The notes beneath the pieces are model-generated. The model did no database searches. It had not been told where the DNA came from and saw only the letters and a list, made by a program, of their open reading frames with translations. This document shows positions 22,733-32,570 of a DNA stretch of 35,282 nucleotides, in pieces. Each line of letters begins with the position of its first letter. The first letter of the stretch is position 1. Source of the stretch: Pelargonium nanum (lineage: Eukaryota; Streptophyta; Magnoliopsida; Geraniales; Geraniaceae); contig JAYMTF010000484.1 in NCBI GenBank assembly GCA_036897485.1, positions 1 through 35,282 of the forward strand, written 5' to 3'. The position numbers and the translations under genes are program-made.

Positions 22733-25700
22733 TTAACCTGAACTAGAAACAGACACAGCCTCCTCCGCTTCGAAATCCTTCACTTCTTCATCTGCAAAAC
22801 TGGGAGGTTTTGGATTCAGCCCCAGCATCTTGAACATGAGTTGATCAGCGTCGTAATCATTGTTAGGAGTTGTCAGGAGCTTCTCTCCCGTGAAGATGGA
22901 GTTGGCCCCGGCAAGAAAGCACAATGCCTGCTCAGGCATGGAAAATCGAACTCTGCCAGCTGACAATCTTACCATCGCCTTAGGCATCACTATGCGTGCC
23001 GTTGCAATCATCCGGATCATCTCCCATATTTCAACTGGCTGAACAAACAACGAATCCACTTAACTCTACAAACTACCTTTACTGAACCACAAAGAACAGA
23101 AATAAACAATTCATATTATCTCTAAATCGTAGGCTGATACAAAGTCTTGTTAACTATGTGATAGCAGTTCAGCACACATACACTTATTATTCTCCTGGAA
23201 CTTCAAAATGTATATAATTTTATTCTACATATCGTAAAGCATTTCCGAAAAATATATATACATACGCGCATGCGTGTGTGTGTGAAGATAACAGAAACCA
23301 AGAAGGGGCATGCTTCTATTTCCACAATTTGGCAGCCCAACCACTAAGGGTATACTGCCAATAGAAGACGGCTTTGGAAATGGCCTGAGATGAATGTGTC
23401 TGACATTTCACCCAGACCTCTTAGATATTAGAGTGAATGTTATGAAGTGAGCTTATCCTCTTAGGAACATTTACTTCACCCTTCAGGCTTTTTACATATT
23501 CTTACCCTTTTCCATGATTCAAATAAAGTATGAATGTGACCATAGATGTATTTCAATTTATCCCAGAGACTGTAAATACAAAGAGTTGCAACATCACCTA
23601 TAGCCAAGCACACCTGTAGTAGATTCTTAAGAATTGACATGCCTAATCGAAAACACAAAACACATGTACCAATATGGTAAGAATTACCTTCTGATCTTGA
23701 AGAGGTGTGCCTTTCACTGAAATTAGTGCATTGATTGGGACACTCTCTGGGTGAGTTGGTAATGTTGCCAATGTGTGCAGCAAACCAACTCGGTCCTCCT
23801 CTGCTTCTCCAAGCCCTATTATTCCTCCTGTCAAGAGAAAAAATAAAATCACTCGTCAATTAAGTAAAGATGAGAGTTCCAAGAAGAACATCTATCTTTA
23901 ATGTAAAAGACATGAGTCTATTAGCCATAACAGCAAATTACTCACGGAAGCTCAAAAGAGGTCCAGAGACCCCCTAAGGTCAAGCAGAGTTGTTTATGAT
24001 TACTCATCAACAGCATGACTAGAGAAAGAACTAAAAGTAAAAATAGGAGAAACGAAGAAAAGAGAACCAATTTCTTTATAAGTTGCTCACTGCTTCAATA
24101 CAAGTTCCGAAACATGTTATGACTGGCAGCCTATAATACACTACTTAACAAGTATACATATCTTCCTCATCATGCACTTCAAGTTTCTTATGGTGGTATC
24201 GAATAGGATATGATAATACAGACACCATGCTTTGCTAAATGCTAAATTAAAATGTTTTATATGAAACAAAACTTCAAGGAATTCAAACTCAGAACAAAAG
24301 TTTGCTCTTCTTTATCCCATCATAAGAAGAGGAGATAATTACTAAATTATTAGACTTATTGACAATCTATTTCAATAACAAATCTATAAGATGAGAATAT
24401 AATCCATCTAAAGTACCTGAACAAACATTAATCCCGGCATCACGGACAAACTCAAGAGTTTGAAGGCGGTCATCATAAGTTCTTGTGGTAATAACATTAG
24501 GGTAATATTCTCTCGAGGTGTCAAGATTATGGTTGTAAGCTGTGAGGCCTGCTTTCTTAAGTTCAACAGCTTGCTGCTTCTCTATCATGCCCAAAGTGCA
24601 GCACACCTCCATTCCCATACCCCTGTTACGTGATAAATTCTTCAAATGTAAGATGGGGGATACAAAATATAGTACAATTATTAAAACAAAATATTCGGAC
24701 CACTGACATTATATCAAAGCTGTCTCTCTCTCTCTCTCTCATGTTAAAAACAGAACAGCATTCCCTTAAAAAGTAATGTGATTGGTAATTTATTACCTTA
24801 TTTCTTTTACATATTCAAGGATTTGGTTGAAATTTGTCTTTCTTCCCACGGTTTCTCTCCAGGCAGCACCCATACAAAATCGTGTGCTACCAGCTTCTTT
24901 TGCCTGCCAAAACATTATGAGTAATTACGAGTTATGGTACAAGAACAGTCAAAGGATGACATGCAATTAAACACACGTCAGTTAGAATATCAGTCCTTTC
25001 TAAGTTGAAACAAAGCTTGTCAATTAAAAATTAAAAATTAAAAAAAAAAACAGCAAAAAATTGATCTGCCAGATATGGAGTATTATATTGTCAAACTGAT
25101 GACTAGTGGAATGACAGTTCTTTTGCGTTCTGATATTCCTTCTGTCTCTGTCTATATTTCTAAAACACTGCAGAGAATTTAAATTGACATTATGGAAGTC
25201 TGCAAGTTCAAGATTCAGCAGGTATGCTTTATCATAAAGCCTAACAAATAATCTAGAAATCACTTGAACATTAAGGAACAAGTTAAGAAATTTCCCTCAA
25301 CAACTTAGCAAGCCTTGAGCATTATTGGATTCTGAAATACAAAATATTGAATAGCATGGAGATTACAAGATTGGATGCTCAACGGGCGGTATGTGAATGA
25401 ATCTGATTTATCAACAAAGAAGAGTAATGCATGATATGTAGTTCATAAAACAAGAGAGTTCTTCAGGAACAAGCAAGGAACCAGGACAATGAGGCTATTA
25501 GAGTAGCCGAATGATCTCAAAAACAAAGGACAGAGTCAAAAGAAAAGAAAAAAAATTAACCTTTTGTGCTGCCTCCAAAACGGCATCTTTGTTCATTAGC
25601 TTTTGGGCTTTCAATCCAGTGTCATACCTAGAAGACTGTGGACAATATGAACAATCCTCACTGCATCCACCTGTCTTGATAGAGAGGAGAGTACACTGCT

Positions 25701-26552
25701 GCACTTCCCTGAAGTTGTGGGCGTGTCTGTGAACTTGGGCCTAAAAAACATCAATCTTAAATTAACTTACAAAATGCAAGAAATAGACCCTAAGATTTGG
25801 GTATATCACCACTGTTTGTTAGTGATTGTAGAAAATCGAACAATACAAACTCAAATGAAATGGAAAGGTTATGACGGGCAGCCACCAAACTACATTGATG
25901 AAGCTCAATGCATCTAATACTAAGAAAGGTAAGGCCAATAGCTAAATGACATACTTCATTGAAAAGCTTGTTTCGCCACATAAATTGTTGATTCTGCTCT
26001 AGTCTCTTTCTAGATGCATGTTGGACTCAAACTCTAGTAAATATGTAAAACCCAGTGCATCCACACAACAAAAAGTGAGCACTAGCTGATACTATGAAGC
26101 ATCTTCCTTTGTTTAACCCTAAAGCTAATTGCAGTACAAGAAAGCAAAGCTCATGGATCCAAAAACTAATTGAGAAAATTTGATTAAGCGAAACAACAGG
26201 TAGCATTTAAATCTCCGAATTCAAAAAAGAGAAAGAAAATTTTAAGCAGAGCCCAAAAACGCACAAAGTGAACACTTAGCCTGAGATTTTGCTCATTCAC
26301 GCACAAAGTGTACAAAATAATGATTAAAAGAGAGAGAGAGAGAGAGAAACTGACTCCATGGAAGAGAAGATCAAGAACAGGAGAGTCGTAGATGGATCTA
26401 ATTTCTTCTTTTTTCCAGTCGTTCCTGGGGCCTTGTTGGATAGTCCGCTCAGCTTCAACAGCAGCAGCTGAAGAGTGGGAATGGGAAAGCAGCAACGAGC
26501 ATGCGGGCTTTCGCTGCTGTTGGAGGCGAAGAATCGACCGCATGGAAAGCAT
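22733..26552 (-). CDS. BIO2: Biotin synthase, mitochondrial
   Basis: Radical SAM enzyme that inserts sulfur into dethiobiotin, the last step of biotin synthesis, in plant mitochondria. Six exons on the minus strand: 26552-26355, 25740-25561, 24903-24797, 24622-24417, 23827-23688, 23038-22733. All have GT/AG borders and the phases agree, giving 378 residues, the same length I recall for Arabidopsis BIO2. The N-terminus is a basic, Ser-rich, acid-free presequence ([19 protein letters not shown]). Radical SAM cluster [12 protein letters not shown] supplies Cys92, Cys96, Cys99. The [2Fe-2S] ligands equivalent to E. coli C97, C128, C188 and R260 are Cys136 (RFCMGAAW), Cys169 (VCCTLG), Cys229 (NVCSGG) and Arg301 (VRLSAGR). 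YNHNLDT (191-197) is intact. Nothing is broken. The start follows family alignment; an in-frame ATG lies 34 codons upstream. Intron 3 holds a (tc)n run. Confidence 0.98.
23252..23284. repeat. Alternating purine-pyrimidine tract in BIO2 intron 5
   Basis: tatatata-catacgcgcatgcg-tgtgtgtgtg is almost strictly alternating over about 33 bp, including cgcgcatgcg. It is a simple-sequence tract with Z-DNA-type composition. Confidence 0.6.
24721..24740. repeat. (tc)n microsatellite in BIO2 intron 3
   Basis: About nine to ten tc/ct dinucleotides in the short third intron (24623-24796). Likely length-polymorphic. Confidence 0.8.
26329..26347. repeat. (ag)n microsatellite at the start of BIO2 intron 1
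   Basis: About nine ag units a few bases inside the intron; on the transcript it is a CU-rich tract immediately after the exon 1 donor (gtcagtttctctctc). Confidence 0.8.
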
Positions 26553-27131
26553 TTTCTGGGGAAAGTGCAGTAGAGAGATATGAATTTTCTCAAGAAAATA
26601 TAGAGAGCGAGTGGAGAAGAAGCAAGTAACTCCAACAACACTACCTAACAACAAACCACCAAATAACTCTTCTTGACCGATTGAGGGGTGTTCAATTCAG
26701 ACAATCTGGACCGTTGATTCAGACAGAACTTCAGATCATTGTATTACCAAACTGCCAATTGGGCATAAAAAGAGAGAGAGGATTAACAGTGGAAGTGGAC
26801 AATTGATTGACATAATGAATGGAGTATGAATTTTTATAATTGGACCTCATTTGGTCTATGAATATTTTTTTATCCAAAATGGATATTACAACTTATAGGA
26901 AAAGTTCAGGACTAAACTGGGTCTATATTTGAAATTTTAGAGTCTATTTTGGGTTATAAAAACTTGAGAAGTTCAATAACTAAATAGAGTTCAAATGCAA
27001 AAGTTTAGACTTATGTTTTTTGTTGTAAAAAATGTTGGCAAGTAATGCTAATATGAAAAAATGTTACATGTCATTATATCAATGTGATGATTTATTACCA
27101 ACTATAAGGTGAAAATAAAAAAACATATACA
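26553..27131. other. BIO2 5' UTR/promoter side of the divergent interval
   Basis: Upstream (minus-strand) region of BIO2, with no gene. It includes the in-frame upstream ATG at 26654-26652. No confident TATA box was identified. About 26850-27060 is AT-rich and reminiscent of a decayed repeat, without identifiable ends. Confidence 0.4.
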
Positions 27132-27231
27132 AGCCGATGCTTATTCCCCAGATACTGTCATTGCTTCTTCTCCGGGAAAAAAAGTTTACAACCCTCAGGC
27201 TTTCTACCTCCACGCGGCATTGCTCCGTCAG
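27132..27231 (-). pseudogene. rrn16: Plastid 16S rRNA gene fragment (NUPT)
   Basis: The reverse complement reads ctgacggagcaatgccgcg, tggaggtagaa, cccggagaagaagcaatgac, then tatctggggaataagcatcg. This is the 16S rRNA region of the 360-480 area, with the plastid-type gagaagaagcaatgac insertion-loop sequence rather than the enterobacterial one. About 100 bp is present; both ends stop abruptly in unrelated AT-rich DNA. Several differences from the plastid sequence as I remember it are C-to-T/G-to-A type, as expected for a methylated nuclear insert. It is not a functional rRNA. A short open frame covering it (27109-27363) is not a gene. Confidence 0.85.
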
Positions 27232-27382
27232 AGAAGACAAAATCATTTAGTATATCTTAAGTATGTTATGCATATTAGAAATGACAATATGAACTCAAAC
27301 ACAGGCACCCGGCCAAACTCGAAGTACTTCGAGTTGGAATCAAGTTCAACAATCCATACCTGACCTAAAACTCAATTCGTCA

Positions 27383-27835
27383 GCTATAATTAGGGTTGGC
27401 AATTCGTGCGTGTCGTGACGTGTTCATGTTGTACTGAAGGTTGTTTGTGTGATGCACGAACCAACAAGAGCACGACACGATTATGAACACAAAACATGAA
27501 TACGAAACGTTTAACACGATATTTAAATGGGATGTGTTGACACGACACGAGTAAAACGTTTAAGTGATTGAGTTGGAGTTGACACATTTAGCATGACCCA
27601 ACACGAATAAATTCACAGGTAACATGACATTAAGATCTGACATATAATTATATTTTAGGTAAAATTACTATTGAATCATTAACCGTGTCGTGTCGTGGCA
27701 TGATTAATTAATCGTGCGTGCGTGTTTTATGAGCTTAACACGAACATGACACGATTGGTAATGTTATGAACTCAAACACGTTTATTTCGTGTCGTGTCGC
27801 GTGTTATAACCCAAATTATCAACTCTAGTTACAAT
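27383..27835. mobile_element. hAT-type MITE with 8-bp target duplication, in the promoter of the zf-C3Hc3H gene
   Basis: The element spans 27391-27827 (437 bp). Termini are TAGGGTTGGCAA on the left and, in reverse complement, TAGAGTTGATAA on the right. The flanks gctataat (27383-27390) and gttacaat (27828-27835) agree at 6 of 8 bases. The interior is filled with cgtgtcgtg/cacgacacg words in both orientations (for example near 27470, 27540, 27690, 27790). It is related in word content and ends to the element at 15527-15930. No transposase. The right end is 178 bp before the next gene's start codon. Confidence 0.7.
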
Positions 27836-28004
27836 GCATACACAAAGCGCGTGGTTCACACAGGAAGAGGGTTGCGCGTGTAGGAAATCGTATTATAGCT
27901 CCACCCAGCCAATGGCTATGACCACCATGTGATCTCCTCTCCGATACTCAAGTCTCCTCTCTCGCAAACCTCTCTCAATTTGTCGGAAAATCATCTCTCT
28001 CTAT
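27836..28004 (+). promoter_or_regulatory. Proximal promoter and 5' UTR of the zf-C3Hc3H gene
   Basis: A CCAAT box lies in agCCAATgg near 27908-27913, followed by a CT-rich stretch (gatctcctctcc, tctcctctctcgc, catctctctctat) typical of plant core promoters and leaders. No strong TATA box is seen. The region is bounded upstream by the MITE, so the usable native promoter is very short. Confidence 0.4.
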
Positions 28005-30244
28005 ATGATGGCTTCACTGCCCAAGCTCCAAAACCACCTTCCCTCCTCCTCCACCGCCAAGCCTCCCAGAATCGCCGCCACCGCCGCCGATCCCCCAAAC
28101 CCTAACCCCACCCCCTCTCCTGAAGACCTACTTCTCTCACGCGCCTCCCACCTCACGCGCTCCGAGGTCATCCGCCGCCGCTCCCGCTACCTTAAGCAGC
28201 TCTCCAGATGCTACAGAGACCACTACTGGGCTCTCATGGAGGAGCTCAAGGTCCAGTACAGGCACTACTACTGGAAGTACGGCGTCAGCCCTTTCAAGGA
28301 GGACAACGTCACCGGCAACCCCGATGCCGCCGCCGCCGCCGGAGAGAGCGGCCTTGAAGGCACCGGCGAGAACAACAACGGCGGCGGCATTGCTGTGAAC
28401 AAGAACGATTGTTTGGATGGTAGAAACACAAACAATAGGTGCTTGTTCGTGGGGTGTAAGCTCAAGGCCATGGCTCTTACGAGATTCTGTCATCTCCATA
28501 TCCTCTCAGATGCAAAGCAGAAGCTTTACATTCCTTGCTCCTATATTATCAAGAGGTACTTGCTTTAATTATTTTCAAATTTTACTTGTATTATATTTGG
28601 GGTTTATGTGCTAAATTCATTTTTTTTATTGTTAATGTATGCTAAAATATTGAGATTATATTTGCTTTGGGACTCTGAACAAAATTTGAGATGGGTTTGT
28701 AGTTATCTGATCAAGGATTTGAGAGAGTACTGGTTTAATTGTTTTGTTATATCCTCTTGTGCTTTGTGGCTGTCTTATATTTGTTTTCATAATTGAGATT
28801 TGTGATGGCTGATTATGCAGCTGTTTAAGTTCGATATGCTAGTGGGTTTTGCTTAATTTGTTTCAACTTGGATGAATGCTTCCTCCTTCTAGGGTACTAT
28901 TTTGTGACATTTGAAAGGAACGGAAGAAGGTAGACTTGAATTGTAAACATATTATTGTAACGCAGTATAGACCTTATTCTGAAGGACGATATCTTAATAT
29001 TTGGCTTATTTTAGAAATTTATTTAGCAGCTGATTCAGATTATTGGTGTTGCTCACATGTGCCCATGAGTGGTGATGTGGTTCACTGTCCAATCACTTTG
29101 TTAACATATATTTTGAAAGACAAATGTGAGGTGATTACTATCACTATGAAGAAGGAAAGAGAAGTCTTCTAAAGGTCTTAGCTTGATTCAAGAGATTGCT
29201 TCTAAACTTGAATCTGGATTCTTTTTGGTACTCACTAGTATTTAACACTCGACAAACATACATCTATTACGAAGTAGACACGAGTAGAAAAAATGACATC
29301 TGAATGAGTACTGTCGGATGTAAGGGGACGTGATTCTCTATTTTGTATTACATTTCTGGGATGATTATTGAGAAATGCAGATATGCGATCTATGATATGA
29401 AGCATTCTCCTATATGAGTCGTGTCACTCAAATGATATGTTCTGTTATTTATCATAGACATCACAGATTTTTAGCTTGGTGCACTCAATAGGAAGGAAAC
29501 ATTACCTGAAACAAGTTTTATTGGATTGAATAGTGGTACTTGGATACATTACAGATTATTCTTTTGACTCCACAGCAAATACTGGCAGTATAGTGGACAT
29601 ATTATGTGAAAGACATTTGGAAATATTTGACTATTATTATGACACATGGCTGTAGTTTTCTAGTTGTAGTTGATCAGTTATGCTTGTTGAAAATGTTTGA
29701 CATATATAATCAAGCTAGTGCACACGACACACGTTAGAGGATCTTTGGCTTAATGTCTTCCAATTGAAAACTTGTGTCAGAATTTCATCAAGCGACCACA
29801 ATAAATGTATTTGGAAATGTTTCATAATTAATAGGAGGAAATCTGAGGGAACATTTCATACCACGTGTTAAATTTTACCTTGTTTTGAAATTCTTAAATG
29901 TGAATATTTTGAAGTAGTTGTACTTGTACATCCAACCTCTAACTGACATTTTTTCTGATCAATTGGTGTTGTTTATTTTTAGTGCTCAGGCAGGAAATAT
30001 TACATGTGGAAAGCCGATTCTGAGATCCATCCAACCTACTCTCTGTACTGTCCACTTTCAAAAGGCTCAGAAACATGTCACCCGAGCACTGAAGAAAGCA
30101 GGGCTTAATGTTAACTCATCAAGTAAACTTGCACCCAAGTTTCATGTCTTAGTGGCAGAATATGTGCGCCAGATTCAAACCCATAGAAGAGCTGCACAAA
30201 AGGAGAAAATTAAAGTTGAGGCTAAGGAAGAAGGTGCTAGCTGA
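28005..30244 (+). CDS. zf-C3Hc3H domain protein, INO80D/KANSL2-like
   Basis: Exons join(28005..28555, 29983..30244) give 270 residues. The 1427-bp intron has GT/AG borders and a split Ser codon (YIIK-S-AQAGN). Two ATGs are adjacent at the start (MMASLPK). Residues 1-60 are Pro-, Ala- and Ser-rich; 60-95 (RYLKQLSRCYRDHYWALMEE onward) is a basic-aromatic helix; 105-130 is an Ala/Gly/Asn low-complexity linker. Eight metal ligands follow in the C-C-C-H pattern twice: Cys146, Cys151, Cys162, His165, and Cys178, Cys192, Cys205, His208, matching the zf-C3Hc3H domain of INO80 subunit D and KANSL2. The C-terminus is basic (EYVRQIQTHRRAAQKEKIK). Family members are nuclear subunits of chromatin remodelling or acetyltransferase complexes; that role is inferred. 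Divergent to BIO2. Confidence 0.85.
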
Positions 30245-32565
30245 GCTTGCTAAATGATGACAGCAAGCGTGACTGCATGATTGACAGTGTAAATTGATGC
30301 AACAAACCAAAGGTGATTATTTTTTTATTTATAAAGTAAACTTAAACATTATGTTGAAGGCGGGGCCGTGTATCATTCGTCCTTAAAGTTTCCTTGATTT
30401 GCCCCCTTCGGCTCTTTTTCCTTTTATTTTTGGTTTTTCTGCATGCTTCAGGTCTCTAGTTCTGGCTTTGTTTTCCATCTCTTTTCACAACCCTTTTTGT
30501 TTTTCTCTGTCTTTGGGCATCAGGGCAGTTTAGTAGTCTTCCAAAATACTTTTTAAGCAAATGGAGTTAAGTGGATCCTAACACATGAAACATGACTTAA
30601 ATAATTTATCATAGTAAACAGGGCGGTCGGACGAAAATTCTTGAAATGGTTGTACAGCATCACCATTATATATGAGTATAGGTGTAAGTTGCCCTGCACT
30701 TTCAATGCTATGTTCGATAGTAAACCTAGAAGGTTTTGATAGCCATATGTATGGGTACATTTTTCCAAGTACATCATTAGTGTTGAGTTGGCATCTGTGT
30801 TGTATTTTACCTTGAAAGTACTATAAGTAGCCTAATCATGATACTTTTTTTTTTTTATATTAGCTAATCATGATACGTTGTATGATGAGATTGATCCTAG
30901 ATAACCTTAACTGCGAAAACTTATCAGGAAAAATTAGACATTGAAATTTGATGCAATGTCAATCACTAGTGATCTAAGCGGAGTGCACCCTAACACAATA
31001 GTTTGACACCAACAGATTACAAATGAAATCAGACTTGCTACAGTATGTACCTATATGTGTCTTTCATTTCCCTTGTTCTTACCATTTGCATCTTTTCTGT
31101 TTCTAGTTTAGTAAAATGTGTACAACAACTTTCCAGTTTAGTATATGCCCTGGGCAATCACCACCCATTGATGCAAATGAAATGAAACTCTCTCTTTTGA
31201 GCAAAATATGTTCATGTATAGGCCTCTGAGAGTGGGTTTCAGATAATATGCAACTGGTATATCCGTTTCTCTGATCACATTTTCACTGTGAGCTCTAGAT
31301 ATATGTTTTCTGTCTCAGATGAATCTGGATTTGGCAGATAGATATGTGGTCTTTGGATCACTGACTCCTTGTTAAGACTGATTGAAATTGTGTTGTGGCC
31401 TTGAATGTTCTTCTGGTAAATTTACTTGGTGTTTAGATTGACTTCCTTTCACTGATGTTGCAGTGTCTCCCAGCAAAAGAAAAATGATTGGGAAGTGAGG
31501 CTGTAGATTTGAATTCTGTGAAACTGCTGAACATTAGGTCTCGAGATGGAGAGTCTCAGAAAGTTCAAGGTAAATCAGCTCACGAGGTTTGCACAGATAG
31601 GAGGAACCAAAGGGATCTCTTGCTTTTGTACCCTTAAGTTCCAGAAGAGACATGGGATTATCTTTGATTGAGCTATATATACTTGTCTATTATTATTATT
31701 CTGGTTAAATGTTTCATATTTTGTATGAGACTATTCATTAAAATACTAATTACTGCGAGGTAGTTTGGCCTACCAGATGTGGTTCACTGAGAGCTCATAA
31801 TTACTTTTTTGTTTGGGAAAATGTTGTACTGATATATAATTTTGTTTTGCCCATCTAAATCATCAATCAGTGTGTTGACTGATACATTCAAATTCCAACA
31901 CATGAAAGTTTATGGTTGAAAGAGGGTCTTGCTGAGATCATTGCTATTTTACTCCACCTGTACACCGTTGATACTATTACAAGTCATCATAATTTCAAAA
32001 TACCCTATAACGATCTGCATATACATATAGAATAATAAATATAAAAAATCAAAGCTTTGCTTGACTTGAAACCCTCAACTCTATTCAAAGATTATTCATG
32101 CACATCAGGTATGTAACTCAACAGACTCCGGAATAGTGAAAATAGAAGCACAAATGAACATTGTCCCATTTTGGAATCAGCAATCTAGAAAACACATCAT
32201 TCATCAATGGCATAAAATTCTGCTACCAATATCATATTTACAAGGTCAATATCAACAAATTCAAGAATCCTTCATATACTGTAGCAGTAATGCAAAAAAC
32301 TCCACCCAAAACAATAAAAACGGGTTTTACTTTTACAGGGAAATAAAGTATAGATACCTCAAAATACATTGGCTGTGATCATCCAACACTATGTTAGTCC
32401 TTGTCTATAAGATAGCATTTGAGTACAGAAGAAGAATAAAAACTAAACACCCATTAGAAAACTAACCTAGTCTCCATCCATGTATACAGAAGAATTGCAT
32501 AGATCAAAATCACTTTATGAAGAATATCAACCAGAATACAAATAAGAGAATGTTAATTTCTTACT
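30245..32565. other. Convergent intergenic region / 3' UTRs
   Basis: No coding gene seen. Possible transcript features are a donor-like gtgatt about 67 nt after the zf-C3Hc3H stop and an acceptor-like gatgttgcag near 31454-31463 followed by purine-rich sequence. If spliced, the gene would have an intron in its 3' UTR; this is only a suggestion. Short frames near 30553-30777 and 32136-32378 match nothing. Confidence 0.4.
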
Positions 32566-32570
32566 TTATT
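32565..32570 (-). terminator. Polyadenylation signal overlapping the stop codon
   Basis: On the minus strand the gene ends att-aaa-taa, creating AATAAA across the last codons and stop (32570-32565). It is a canonical hexamer, but its location means use would give a very short 3' UTR; another signal downstream may be used instead. Confidence 0.3.

Noticed and set aside
27109-27363. 84-codon open frame
   Set aside because: It is mostly the antisense plastid 16S fragment read through.
28097-28105. Telo-box AAACCCTAA as a regulatory site
   Set aside because: It lies in coding sequence for a Pro/Asn-rich stretch and is likely fortuitous.
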